Position numbers and translations under genes: made by a program. A stretch of DNA of 64,000 nucleotides from JAILLW01 sp045640525 (GTDB taxonomy: Bacteria; Bacillota; Clostridia; Lachnospirales; Lachnospiraceae), in the NCBI GenBank assembly GCA_045640525.1, contig JAZUFE010000058.1, forward strand, positions 1 to 64,000, read 5' to 3'. This document shows, in pieces, positions 53,671-63,265 of the stretch. A model generated the notes under the pieces. The model made no database searches. It saw only the letters and a program-made list of their open reading frames with translations, and was not told the origin of the DNA. Each line of letters starts with the position of its first letter. Within the stretch, counting starts at the first letter, position 1.

Positions 53671-53744
53671 CGTGCGTTAGAGGATTCGAACCCCCGACCT
53701 TTTGGTCCGTAGCCAAACGCTCTATCCAGCTGAGCTAAACGCAC
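53671..53744 (-). tRNA. tRNA-Arg(ACG)
   Basis: A cloverleaf with 7-bp acceptor stem GTGCGTT/AACGCAC, D-loop AGCTGGATA, anticodon loop CTACGGA (anticodon ACG), T-arm GGGGGTTCGAATCCTC and discriminator G; 74 nt, CCA not encoded. Its last 18 bp before the end are repeated at 52447-52464. Confidence 0.96.
53673..53690. repeat. Attachment-site-like direct repeat, tRNA copy
   Basis: The 18-bp tRNA-Arg 3' segment TGCGTTAGAGGATTCGAA matches the distal copy at 52447-52464 exactly. Confidence 0.75.
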
Positions 53745-53887
53745 ATATTATGCCGAAATTGAATACTACTCAACACCAGCAAATGCTATTCTAATCAAAT
53801 TTCGCACTCTTGTCAAGTATACATTTGTTGTGATATATTAGGCTCAATTCATTGGATAATGGATTTGAACCTTGAAAGGAGTAATTC

Positions 53888-54460
53888 GTGAAAAGTATGA
53901 AAAAATTTATTGCATTATCTTGTGCAACAGCCATCTGCATAGGCCTATGTGCATGCGGCAAGTCAGACAATATCTCGGCTTCAGACTCTGCTTCTGTTTC
54001 GACAGAATCGGTCAGTGAAGCTTCAGAGCAGGTAGGAATGCCCAATCCTATGGTCGAAGTAAATGGAGTGGACGATTTTGAAGCTTCTACCGGAATTAAA
54101 CTTAACGGAACTTATCTGCCTTCCGATTCGAAGTTCTTCATCATTTCAGAATATCTTGATGAAGTTCAATGGACAGAAGAAAATGTTGACGGAGATGAAG
54201 TTCAGGTAACTTTGAGAGCTGCCAAGAAATCCGACGAAGACATTTCCGGTGTAAATGACAGCAATATGACTACTTCCGAAGAAGAATACTCAGGTGTTAA
54301 AGTAACACATCGATATTCCGAAAGCACTAAAACAGATATCTACGATTTTCAAAATGATGAGAACATGTTCTGTTTCATGATTCAAGGTGAAGTAAGTCAA
54401 ATGATGTTTGGTGAATTATTTGATTCTGCACTTCTTGCATGCGGTTTTGAAATCAACTAG
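53888..54460 (+). CDS. Uncharacterised lipoprotein
   Basis: A 190-residue lipoprotein starting at a GTG (53888) 6 nt after AAGGAG; an ATG three codons later is possible. The signal peptide ends in lipobox IGLCAC. A Ser/Glu-rich linker follows, then an acidic domain of about 140 residues rich in strands (DFEASTGIKLNGTYLP, KVTHRYSESTKTDIYDF). I do not recognise the domain. It is monocistronic, ended by the terminator at 54485. Confidence 0.78.
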   Translation: MKSMKKFIALSCATAICIGLCACGKSDNISASDSASVSTESVSEASEQVGMPNPMVEVNGVDDFEASTGIKLNGTYLPSDSKFFIISEYLDEVQWTEENVDGDEVQVTLRAAKKSDEDISGVNDSNMTTSEEEYSGVKVTHRYSESTKTDIYDFQNDENMFCFMIQGEVSQMMFGELFDSALLACGFEIN

Positions 54461-54484
54461 TCGCGCCGTCGGGCGCACCCACGT

Positions 54485-54523
54485 AAAAAGCCCTGAGGTA
54501 TTAAACTGCCTCAGGGCTTTTTG
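54485..54523. terminator. Terminator between the lipoprotein and chemoreceptor operons
   Basis: A stem AAAGCCCTGAGG/CCTCAGGGCTTT (54487-54498 with 54509-54520 approximately) is flanked by A and T runs, so it can serve both convergent genes. Confidence 0.85.
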
Positions 54524-54533
54524 ACTTAACTTA

Positions 54534-54653
54534 TTAATCCTCTTCCGCATCGTCAACTGCTGCAGCTACTGAAGATACAACAGAAGAAACCACCGAAACA
54601 ACTACTGCAAAAATAACAATTAACAAGCCACCGCCTAAAAGAATAATTTCCAT
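54534..54653 (-). CDS. 39-residue single-helix membrane protein downstream of the chemoreceptor
   Basis: A short open frame starts with ATG at 54653, 6 nt after GGAGG, and ends with TAA at 54534. The product has a hydrophobic helix (IILLGGGLLIVIFAVVVSVV, residues 3-22), a Val/Ser/Ala stretch and an acidic tail (DDAEED). It lies 12 bp after the chemoreceptor stop and before the shared terminator, so both are on one transcript. The perfect ribosome binding site and clear membrane topology support a real gene; role unknown. Confidence 0.7.
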   Translation of the reverse strand: MEIILLGGGLLIVIFAVVVSVVSSVVSSVAAAVDDAEED

Positions 54654-54665
54654 CTTATTCCTCCG

Positions 54666-56375
54666 TTACTCCATTGTGAACATACCTGCAATGTTGCGCA
54701 GTTTCTCAACATTGGTAATACATTCATCAACAATTTCAGTATTCTTGGATGTTTGTGATACAACATCCGTTGTTTTCTCGGCAATATCACTAACACCGAT
54801 TGTAGATTCGCCAACAATAGAATTGATTCCTTCGAGAGCCTTAACAATATCTTCAATGCTGATAGCCAAACCTGAAATACCGTCGCCGATATTTGTCATG
54901 CTCTTCTCGAATTCATCAGCATCCTGTTCATACTGCTCGGAAACCTTTTCAAAATCAGCATAATCCTTTAATACAACATTTTCAAGGAAATCCATCGTTT
55001 CTTGTAAGCTTTCTGCCATACCGGCAACAGCTTCATTAACTTCTCTTACGATATTATTGATATCACCCACAGTCTGAGAAGTCTGGTTAGCAAGATTACC
55101 GATTTCTGTAGCAACTACAGCAAAACCTCTTCCTGCATCGCCGGCTCTTGCAGCTTCGATTGATGCATTAAGTGCAAGCAAAGATGTCTGTGAAGATATA
55201 GACATAATAGCATCTGTCAACTCATTGATACGATCAACTGCCTTGGAATCTTCAATGGCCTGCTCTGTCTTAACCTTAACATTGCTGTACATTTCCGTTG
55301 TCTTATTGGTAGCTGACTGGGTTGACTGACGAAGATCATTTGCTCTGTTCATAACAGCAGAAGATAATGTAACACCGTCAGAAGCCAAATTCTTAATATC
55401 TTTAGCGCTGCTCTGCATTGTAGCTATGTTAGTATTAATTGTCTGGGTTGTAGCCGAAGTTTCCTCCATACCTGCTGCCAATTGCTGTGTTGTAGCCGAG
55501 TTGTCGGTACACATTGAATTAATTTGATTTGAAATATTCTCAAGTTCGGTAACCGATCCCGAAATAGATGAATTAACATCACTGATATCACCAACCATGC
55601 TACGAAGATTGGCTCTCAAAGCTCCTACGGCACGTGCCATTGCACCACACTCGTCTTTACGCTTAACCAACGATGCTGAAGCATCATTGTGCTTAAATCT
55701 GAACTGTGCTGTATCTTTAACGATTTCGGTTGTTGCCACAATAGGCTTGGTCAACAGAATTCCAAAGAAAATTCCGATAATTGCAAACAAAATTACAGAA
55801 CCTATAATTGCCAAGTATGCATAAGTTGTAACCTTATCAACTGCCGCAAGTGCATCGGTTTCATCTGCCGTAATTACCAAAATACTGTTATCTGACAAAA
55901 CATTGTAAGAAGCGTATTTGTTAACTCCCTTAAAAAGATATGTCGTAACTGCCGGTGCAGGATGTGCGCCCCCCGCAATCTGCTTAACCAGACCCGATAC
56001 AACTTCATTCTCTACAGGATTTCCAACCTTATCTTCCGTAGGATGGAACTGCATTATTCCGTCAGCAGAAACAATGTACGCATATGATGAGCTCATACCC
56101 GAAACTTTAACATCTGCCAACAAAGAAGAATATCTCTTATAATCAAGAGTATTTCCCGCATTAATTTGGTTTTGAACCAATTCACCGTAAGAAATAGCCA
56201 TGTCATACATATAATTCTTAACGGTAGTAGAAACATCGTTTTTGTAGTTTGGAACGATAATAGCCACACACAGAACACTTGCAATCAAAACCGCCAAAAC
56301 GATTACCGATGCAATTTTAGCTCCGATTGATTGAAAGAATGTTACCTTATCGTTACCGCTTGCCTTTTTTGCCAT
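54666..56375 (-). CDS. Methyl-accepting chemotaxis protein with extracellular Cache-type sensor
   Basis: The order is N-terminal transmembrane helix (about 15-37), extracellular Cache-like domain (about 38-185, SYAYIVSADGIMQFHPTEDKVG), second helix (about 190-212), HAMP (about 213-265) and a cytoplasmic signalling domain with the hairpin tip SSQTSLLALNASIEAARAGDAGRGFAVVA-type sequence. It should control CheA. The ligand is not evident. Presence of a chemoreceptor next to the flagellin-modification-like cluster fits a motile organism. Confidence 0.95.
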   Translation of the reverse strand: MAKKASGNDKVTFFQSIGAKIASVIVLAVLIASVLCVAIIVPNYKNDVSTTVKNYMYDMAISYGELVQNQINAGNTLDYKRYSSLLADVKVSGMSSSYAYIVSADGIMQFHPTEDKVGNPVENEVVSGLVKQIAGGAHPAPAVTTYLFKGVNKYASYNVLSDNSILVITADETDALAAVDKVTTYAYLAIIGSVILFAIIGIFFGILLTKPIVATTEIVKDTAQFRFKHNDASASLVKRKDECGAMARAVGALRANLRSMVGDISDVNSSISGSVTELENISNQINSMCTDNSATTQQLAAGMEETSATTQTINTNIATMQSSAKDIKNLASDGVTLSSAVMNRANDLRQSTQSATNKTTEMYSNVKVKTEQAIEDSKAVDRINELTDAIMSISSQTSLLALNASIEAARAGDAGRGFAVVATEIGNLANQTSQTVGDINNIVREVNEAVAGMAESLQETMDFLENVVLKDYADFEKVSEQYEQDADEFEKSMTNIGDGISGLAISIEDIVKALEGINSIVGESTIGVSDIAEKTTDVVSQTSKNTEIVDECITNVEKLRNIAGMFTME

Positions 56376-56443
56376 AAGTTGCTTTCTCCTTCATAAGTAT
56401 AATTACTGAATATTTTATCATAATTTCTCTATTTTTGCACTAT

Positions 56444-58723
56444 TTATAGCACATCAAAATTCATAATCATTACAGGTTTTTTCGCATTTCGGAATTCATG
56501 TGCCAAGACTCCGGGATCACCGTAAAATGCATCTGCCATCTCAACCAGATCTGCCGTCGTGCCGTTAACTATACGCCCTATGCCAAGCTTGTTGAATTCT
56601 TCAACAATTGCCTCATACATTGAATATCCTTCCGGATTCAGTTCCTTTAGTTGCCTCATTTCAGCGCAACATGCCCAAAGAATCTCCACCTTATCCTTGT
56701 TTTCATCAAAGGTCTTCATAATTGAATTCCATTTATCCGAGAACCTTGAATCCATAACACTTAATAAGGATAAAGATATATAGAACAACATTTTCTTTTT
56801 GGTACGCACATTTGGGGCAGCTGAGCCATCATTCGCAGAATCATCATCGCTTCTGTGCAATACCGTAATCTTCTTCTCCCAGATTTCTTTGGTATCCTCG
56901 CCTGCCCACTCGGTCAGTTTTTCAACATATACATTTTTGAAAGATTCATCTTTAAGCACAACCCTGTCCGCATTGACAACACACGGGACCGTACAGTAAT
57001 AATCCATATTTTTATACTCACGTGCATTGTCTTTGGTAAAAGGCGCCACATCAAACCAGGGCATATAGACAAGTTCATCAGTATATTGTCTGAGATTCTC
57101 AGAGCGAAGGAATGGCGGTATTCCCGTCACAGGGTTTTCGTTATCGTACGGATATTGAACATATATTCTTTCCGGCATTCGCAAATTATAATCATAATTA
57201 TCGCAATGCATCCATGAAATCGGCAGCAAATCGCTCGGTATATCTTTGTCGAACAGTCCTGCATATTTCTCAAGATCATACTGCATATCTTTTAGCACCC
57301 CGTCATAGTCTTTGTAAAAATACGGCATGGGTACAACATAAACATCAATGTTGGGATTATGCACGGCAGCTTCATATTCTGCGGCAAAAGCCTCAAAATA
57401 ATCCGGCTTAAACGGCATAAAAATATACTCTTTTCGATTCAAAAGATTGTTTTTAATCTCACACCATGATTCATACGAAATGTCGACCTTTGCACAGCCG
57501 CTTTGTGCATTACAGTAAAGCGCATATATTTTTTCACATAGGGATTCTATGGCCGTCACAATGTCATACCCCTCGCCTTTCACGCTTTCGATGTAGTTCC
57601 CAAGGTCAATGACTAAGTTTTGAATATTCCCAATCAAATCTAGAATTTCATCGTCTGCAAAGTCATTGTCGTCAGACTGTCGATTCCGTAAATTAAGCCA
57701 CAGATTTTCTATTGTCTGCACACACTCAGTAACCGTAGCCTTGTATGAATTGCTTGCATCGATCTTTTGCTTAATCTGACCGGTTCTTTGAAAACGATAT
57801 TCCGGGAGTTCAAAATCCAAAACCTTCTTCAGATTATCTCTTTGTCCGACGAAATACGGATAATTATGCGCACCCGCATTTTTATAAAGTGCCATAAAAT
57901 TACCGTATCTTTGCGTAAGAGCTTCGGTATAATCGCACGCTACGGGAATCGATATGGTTTCGAAGGGAAGATACGCCGGATTATCATACCATTTGCGCGG
58001 ATGAGGTTTACGATCGCTTATTCCCCACGGCATCATCTGAACAACTTCGTTGGTCTCCTCATTTGCGAACGATGCAAAAACCTTTTCGGCAAGAATATCA
58101 AGATTATGTATTAATTCTTCATGTGGCAGGGTTTTATCGATACTTATACCTGTTTGGTTTTCAAGTTCGATTAATGTATCCTGCAATTTACTATTTGGTA
58201 GCGTTCCATCCCTCAAAGAATCCGAAACTCCGAGAATAAGTTTCGCTCTGTCTTTCATACTTTGATATGCATCCTCGCTATCGGGTACATTATCCATGAT
58301 AAAAATATCAACACATGCAATATATGGAAAACCGTGATATTTTTGGAGATGTTCACGTTCAAAGCAGACATGGTTTATATTAACGACATTAGCCAGAAAT
58401 TGATTATGTTCCTTTCGGTTCCTAAGATTGTATACACAAAATCCTTGGGGAAGTTCGTCGGAATGCAACAGAAATTTTTCATAATCGGCACGTTGCATAC
58501 CTATATCCATATCATCATCCCACGGGATGAATCCCCCATGGCGGACCGCTCCAAGAAATGTTCCCCACTCGGCATAATACTTAATACCGTATTTGGCGCA
58601 CAAATCATCTATTGCGGCAAGAACCTCCAGTTCGGCTCCCCATGCCTGTTTAACACAAGACGGTATGTAGAAGCCCTCACGGACTTCGTCTTCAAAATAG
58701 CTGTTGGGTAAATTCAGTTTCAT
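56444..58723 (-). CDS. LicD-family phosphotransferase with large C-terminal domain
   Basis: Residues about 30-290 are a LicD domain: YYAEWGTFLGAVRHGG (50-64) and IPWDDDMDIG (66-75) hold the nucleotidyltransferase-fold acidic residues used to transfer phosphocholine or similar groups to glycans. The C-terminal half (about 430-640) resembles the N-terminal part of glycerophosphotransferase-like glycan enzymes (VYVVPMPYFYKD, YVQYPYDNENPVTGIPP) and is followed by a short helical end. The ATG overlaps the CgeB stop by 4 bp. Role in modifying a surface or flagellar glycan is inferred from neighbours. Confidence 0.85.
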   Translation of the reverse strand: MKLNLPNSYFEDEVREGFYIPSCVKQAWGAELEVLAAIDDLCAKYGIKYYAEWGTFLGAVRHGGFIPWDDDMDIGMQRADYEKFLLHSDELPQGFCVYNLRNRKEHNQFLANVVNINHVCFEREHLQKYHGFPYIACVDIFIMDNVPDSEDAYQSMKDRAKLILGVSDSLRDGTLPNSKLQDTLIELENQTGISIDKTLPHEELIHNLDILAEKVFASFANEETNEVVQMMPWGISDRKPHPRKWYDNPAYLPFETISIPVACDYTEALTQRYGNFMALYKNAGAHNYPYFVGQRDNLKKVLDFELPEYRFQRTGQIKQKIDASNSYKATVTECVQTIENLWLNLRNRQSDDNDFADDEILDLIGNIQNLVIDLGNYIESVKGEGYDIVTAIESLCEKIYALYCNAQSGCAKVDISYESWCEIKNNLLNRKEYIFMPFKPDYFEAFAAEYEAAVHNPNIDVYVVPMPYFYKDYDGVLKDMQYDLEKYAGLFDKDIPSDLLPISWMHCDNYDYNLRMPERIYVQYPYDNENPVTGIPPFLRSENLRQYTDELVYMPWFDVAPFTKDNAREYKNMDYYCTVPCVVNADRVVLKDESFKNVYVEKLTEWAGEDTKEIWEKKITVLHRSDDDSANDGSAAPNVRTKKKMLFYISLSLLSVMDSRFSDKWNSIMKTFDENKDKVEILWACCAEMRQLKELNPEGYSMYEAIVEEFNKLGIGRIVNGTTADLVEMADAFYGDPGVLAHEFRNAKKPVMIMNFDVL

Positions 58724-59865
58724 ATTTTTGTAATCCTGAGAATATCTTTAAAGCGTGCCTCAAGCGTAAAATCACTGAGCACGATTCTTTGCGCATTTTG
58801 GGCAATTCCGTGTCTTATCGTATCATGTTTAATGTAATACTCTGCCTTGTCCAGCGCCTCTTCATAACTTCCGTACATTGCCAAGTGGACTCCGTCTTCA
58901 AAAGTCGCTGCTATCTCACTTTGATAACTTGTAAGCAAAAAACCGCCATATCCCATAACATCGAAGGCTCGAAGCGGAATACCCGACTGCGTGCATCGCA
59001 AAATGGGGTTAAGATTAATTTTCGAATTCACAATTGCTTTCGGAAGTTGTGTAACATAGTCAAGCACTCCGCATTGTCTGACGCGGTCGAGCTTATCGAA
59101 TGTCTGAAATGAATATAATGCTGTATCATATCTTCTGCCCAAAAGATTCAAAAGCATGAGTCTATTGTTGCGCGTTGCTTCACATGCCAAAGAAAATTCA
59201 AGTGCTTTTTTTGAAACTTCAAAATCTGTTCCGGCATAAAATGAATTAACCAGTCTTAGCAAATCATCGGTAATGCACTGTTTTATGACATATCTGTCAT
59301 AAATATTTTCCTGAACTTTAACAATCTCGTTAAGCAGATTTTTGACATCATCACTTACTCTTGATGTAATAACGGGCAGTTGTGATTCATACAAAGAACC
59401 CACCAGTGAAACATCACATATATATTTGTCATCCTGTAATTCGGAAATTGCGTATCCTGTTACCCGCCCTTTGTTCACGCCCAAGGGCAGATGATACACC
59501 GTATCAAATCCAAGATCACGGTATTCTTCGTATTGTTTCTTATCAAACATAAAGATATAATTCGTCGAATACCCCATCGTTTTTTCGGGATTGTTCACGT
59601 TAAGTGGACAGTCGTAGCACCATGCTATATATTTGTACCCCTTCTCGTAACATCCCTTGGCAATAAGCGGAAAATAATTGACGCTGATTACGAAGTCATA
59701 AACCCCGGTTTCTATGTTTTGAGAAAACCAGTTTTCAAAGGCTTCGTCTTCTTCATAATCGTTGAATTTCCACGAGAATTTTTCAGTTGTAATACTGTTT
59801 TGGCGGAGCAGTTCGTCAATATCTTGTCTAAAATAACTGTTCCAGTCATATAGTAAGCATTTCAT
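58720..59865 (-). CDS. CgeB-type glycosyltransferase
   Basis: A 381-residue protein with an N-terminal DUF3880-like Rossmann domain (LLYDWNSYFRQDIDELL, ISVNYFPLIAKGCYE, IAWCYDCPLNV) and a C-terminal glycosyltransferase domain (KINLNPILRCTQSGIPLRAFDVMGYGGFLLTSYQSEI). It is one of three paralogues in this cluster. Three bases separate it from the GT2 gene upstream. In Clostridia such genes often lie beside flagellin. Confidence 0.88.
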   Translation of the reverse strand: MKCLLYDWNSYFRQDIDELLRQNSITTEKFSWKFNDYEEDEAFENWFSQNIETGVYDFVISVNYFPLIAKGCYEKGYKYIAWCYDCPLNVNNPEKTMGYSTNYIFMFDKKQYEEYRDLGFDTVYHLPLGVNKGRVTGYAISELQDDKYICDVSLVGSLYESQLPVITSRVSDDVKNLLNEIVKVQENIYDRYVIKQCITDDLLRLVNSFYAGTDFEVSKKALEFSLACEATRNNRLMLLNLLGRRYDTALYSFQTFDKLDRVRQCGVLDYVTQLPKAIVNSKINLNPILRCTQSGIPLRAFDVMGYGGFLLTSYQSEIAATFEDGVHLAMYGSYEEALDKAEYYIKHDTIRHGIAQNAQRIVLSDFTLEARFKDILRITKI

Positions 59866-59868
59866 AAG

Positions 59869-60828
59869 TTACATTATAAAGCTCTCATAGCAGGCTTTGA
59901 TACAGTCAATATCAAGTTGCTTCATTTTCTTTTTAACAAATTGATTATGTTCCAAAGGGTGTGCGACTATTCTGCTCAGTAATATCGTTGTCTCCTTAAC
60001 GTGCCTGTTTTTAGCCTCATTACCGATATTTTTCTCATTATGCATGGCTACCGCTATGTCCGATGCTGCCAGACGTGCAGCAACATACTCAACCGCCTCA
60101 CATGCTTCACTATACCTTTCATTCGGCATAACACAATCAATAATAGCCTCAAGAGCTCCGACAATCGTCTTATGATATTTATACGGTTCTCTAAGCTTGG
60201 ATAATGAACCGTCCTGATTTTTATATCTGTACAGTATTTCTTTAACCGTACCGACTCTGTCGGCTTTCAAAAACATCAATATGACTGTTTCAAAGTCCTC
60301 CAGACTTACATGTTCTCTAAATTGAACGCCTTCCCACAGTTCCTTCCTGAAGATTGACGACCACAAATATCCGCAATCCGCAACAAGCTCATTTCGAGTT
60401 TTCGCTGTAATATCACCGCAGCGTTCATCGGTTGTAAGCAGTATGGCAATATCTTCCTTCTCATTCAAAAAACCGCAATCAACAATGTCGTAGTTTCCTT
60501 CAATCGCACACTTATACATTTTCTCATACATCGAAGTATCCGCCAAATCATCACTGTCGACGAAACCTATATATTCCCCCGAAGCATACATAAGACCGAC
60601 ATTTCTGGCTCCGCCGGGACCGAGATTTTCTTCAAGGTCTATCAAAATCACCTTTTCGGGAAACTGCGATTCACAGTCTTGCATAATCTTGAAGCTGCCA
60701 TCGGTCGAGCAATCGTTAACGAGTATAATTTCAATATCTTCCAGTGTCTGGTGAACCAGATTTCCCAGGCATGGAATCAATGTTTTCTCAGCATTGTAAA
60801 CAGGTACTATTACAGAAACTTTGGGCAT
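59869..60828 (-). CDS. GT2-family glycosyltransferase
   Basis: An inverting GT-A enzyme: VSVIVPVYNAEKTL at the start, DIEIILVNDCSTDGS, GPGGARNVGL and the metal-binding FVDSDDLAD (about 90-98). The C-terminal 100 residues are helical. AGGAGG precedes the ATG. First gene of the GT2-CgeB-LicD operon, transcribed divergently from the second CgeB gene. Confidence 0.93.
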   Translation of the reverse strand: MPKVSVIVPVYNAEKTLIPCLGNLVHQTLEDIEIILVNDCSTDGSFKIMQDCESQFPEKVILIDLEENLGPGGARNVGLMYASGEYIGFVDSDDLADTSMYEKMYKCAIEGNYDIVDCGFLNEKEDIAILLTTDERCGDITAKTRNELVADCGYLWSSIFRKELWEGVQFREHVSLEDFETVILMFLKADRVGTVKEILYRYKNQDGSLSKLREPYKYHKTIVGALEAIIDCVMPNERYSEACEAVEYVAARLAASDIAVAMHNEKNIGNEAKNRHVKETTILLSRIVAHPLEHNQFVKKKMKQLDIDCIKACYESFIM

Positions 60829-60944
60829 TATGACCTCCTACATTACCAATTACTATTGTAACTATTATATCAAAGATATGCGTAAATATGCATATTTATG
60901 ATATAATTCAGTAAGTAGTCATACATATATAGGAGCATACCGTT

Positions 60945-62114
60945 TTGAAAAAATACAACATACTTTATTACACATGGAATGAATACACCGCTTGGGATGG
61001 AATAAGCATTCTAAAGGAAATGGGGCACAATGTTCTTGTAGCTTCGGATGAACATGAAAAGTATGATAATGACGACAGTTTTCTGTCATCTGTTGAAGCC
61101 AAAATCGAGTCTCACAAGGCCGATTTCATCTTCTCATTTAACTATTTTCCTGACTTATCCAGAATAGCATTAAAAAAGGAGATTCTTTATATTTCATGGT
61201 GTTTTGATTCTGCGTTGTTAACATTAAAATCCGTTACTTTATCAAACGAATGTAACAGGGTATTCCTATTTGACTATGATTTATACTCAAAATATGTCAA
61301 AGAAGGATTTCAAACTGTATTTTATATGCCCCTCGGGTGTAATATAAAGAGACTTGATTCACAACTTGGTTCTAAATTCAATGGTGTCAGAAAATACAAC
61401 CACGAGGTTTGTTTCCTTGGAAATCTATATGACGACCAATATGATTTCTATTCACAAATCGGATATGTTCCCGACTATTTAAAAGGGTATTTAGACTGTG
61501 CCATGGAATCGCAAATGCAAATTTTCGGCATGGATATTATATCCACATTAATGAGACCCGATATATGCGAAGAATTGGCCAAATCAGCCAATGTTCAAAT
61601 GGGGCCTTTATATAGAGAATGTAGAAATGACATTCTGATAAACATGATACATAAGCAAACCACTGTTCGCGAAAGAAGACGATTATTGACCGTATTGGGA
61701 GAATTTTTTGATGTTAGCCTATACTCTTCTAAAGAGCCAAAGGGTATTCCCGTAAAATACCTTGGATATTCAGAGTACATGAAACAGATGCCGGAAATAT
61801 TCTATACCAGTAAAATCAACCTGAACATTACCTTAAGAGGTATTATTTCAGGCATTCCGCTACGCGTAATCGACATATTAGGTTCCGGTGGTTTTTGTTT
61901 AACAAACTTCCAGCCTGAACTACCGGAATACTTCACTAATAATGAGAACATTGTGTGGTACGAAAGTCAGGAAGATTTGTTTGAAAAAATTATTTACTAC
62001 CTAAAGAACGATACAGAGCGCGAGCGGATTGCCAATAGTGGTCACGAGCTTGCGAAAAAACTGTTTTCGTACGATATACTATTTAGTAAGATTTTTGAAG
62101 AAGCCGGTCTATAA
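60945..62114 (+). CDS. CgeB-type glycosyltransferase
   Basis: A 389-residue paralogue of the protein at 58720: YYTWNEYTAWDGISILKEMG, FSFNYFPDLSRIAL, ISWCFDSALL and the C-terminal KINLNITLRGIISGIPLRVIDILGSGGFCLTNFQPE. It starts at a TTG (60945) about 9 nt after AGGAG. It is followed after 16 bp by the FliB-like gene. Confidence 0.88.
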   Translation: MKKYNILYYTWNEYTAWDGISILKEMGHNVLVASDEHEKYDNDDSFLSSVEAKIESHKADFIFSFNYFPDLSRIALKKEILYISWCFDSALLTLKSVTLSNECNRVFLFDYDLYSKYVKEGFQTVFYMPLGCNIKRLDSQLGSKFNGVRKYNHEVCFLGNLYDDQYDFYSQIGYVPDYLKGYLDCAMESQMQIFGMDIISTLMRPDICEELAKSANVQMGPLYRECRNDILINMIHKQTTVRERRRLLTVLGEFFDVSLYSSKEPKGIPVKYLGYSEYMKQMPEIFYTSKINLNITLRGIISGIPLRVIDILGSGGFCLTNFQPELPEYFTNNENIVWYESQEDLFEKIIYYLKNDTERERIANSGHELAKKLFSYDILFSKIFEEAGL

Positions 62115-62130
62115 GTAAAGGGAACTATTA

Positions 62131-63240
62131 ATGAAAATATTGGCAACGGATGTATTTCAAGATTTCAAATGTGTAGGCGGAGAATGTATAAAAACCTGCT
62201 GTAAAGGATGGAATATCGTTATCGACGGAGAAACTGTCAAAAAATATCGTGAAAGCGATGACCCTCTATGCCGGGAAATGCTGGACAACCTGATTCCGAT
62301 TAACAATTCAAATGATATGATAGTCAAGTTGGGGCACAACGAAAGATGCCCCCTGCTTAATGAAGACGGATTATGTCGCCTTGTGCTTTCTAAGGGAGAT
62401 GAATACTTGAGTGATGTGTGCCAAACATATCCTCGTGAAATAGTTAAATACAATGACACATTTTTCGCAACCGTGTGTCCTTCATGCCCGGAAGTTGCCA
62501 GAATGATTGTAGAACGAACGGATTTCATATCTTTTGCCATGGATGAAGTTCCGGATGATAAGCTTTACGACGGTATTGACTGGACCTTGTATAACGAACT
62601 GATTAACGCTTTGGTTATTTCAACTGATGTTTTGCAAAAGATTGAATTACCGCTGGCTAAACGTTTTACAATACTGCTTACAATTGCCGACATCGTTGAC
62701 AGTCACATTGAGGACAAAACAGTAGCCAAAATACGAAGTGATTTAAAGAATCTTGACTTTTCGTTTGCCGACAAACAAAATGCAGTTCCTGAAACTCACT
62801 ACAATCCACTTAATATCATTTATAACAACCTAATTAATAACGATCAAATTCCCGTCGTGTTGAAAGAATACTTTTTACACTGCATCGATAAAGACACAAT
62901 TTTTCAAGATGTGAAAAATTCAACATTATTGAATGACCTTCGCTTAGAATACACTAATTTATCAACAATGTTGATTTTTGAATTTTTTATGGATGTCATA
63001 AAGGGATCTTCGCTCAAAAAGAACATTCACAAAATGATTACCATAATTTTAGTTATACAACAATTACACTCAATTAGCCTTTCTTCAAAGGGGCAAATTG
63101 ATAAGTGTGACAATATACTTGCAATAAGCATGTCTTGTTCATTGCTAAAGCATTCATCCATTTTGGATAATTGGGTAGATATCCTCTTGACACAATTATC
63201 AGATGACAACTTATCTTCTATTGCAAATTTGATATACTAA
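62131..63240 (+). CDS. fliB: FliB-like lysine N-methylase
   Basis: The N-terminal Cys cluster (C14, C19, C23, C24 in KCVGGECIKTCCKGW) followed by CPLLNEDGLCRLV, SDVCQTYPRE and VCPSCPEVARM is the pattern of FliB, which methylates lysines of flagellin after synthesis, probably with a metal or FeS centre held by the cysteines. Length 369 is close to family size. Flanking CgeB genes support a flagellin target, but no flagellin lies in the window. Confidence 0.87.
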   Translation: MKILATDVFQDFKCVGGECIKTCCKGWNIVIDGETVKKYRESDDPLCREMLDNLIPINNSNDMIVKLGHNERCPLLNEDGLCRLVLSKGDEYLSDVCQTYPREIVKYNDTFFATVCPSCPEVARMIVERTDFISFAMDEVPDDKLYDGIDWTLYNELINALVISTDVLQKIELPLAKRFTILLTIADIVDSHIEDKTVAKIRSDLKNLDFSFADKQNAVPETHYNPLNIIYNNLINNDQIPVVLKEYFLHCIDKDTIFQDVKNSTLLNDLRLEYTNLSTMLIFEFFMDVIKGSSLKKNIHKMITIILVIQQLHSISLSSKGQIDKCDNILAISMSCSLLKHSSILDNWVDILLTQLSDDNLSSIANLIY

Positions 63241-63265
63241 CATATATGCACTTCAATAATATATT

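Noticed and set aside
53478..53738. Plus-strand frame of 86 codons across the tRNA-Arg region
   Set aside because: It runs through terminator hairpins and the complement of the tRNA, so it is not coding.
60829..60944. Promoters in the divergent GT2/CgeB gap
   Set aside because: TATAAT-like boxes exist on both strands but no acceptable -35 boxes, so I did not list them as features.
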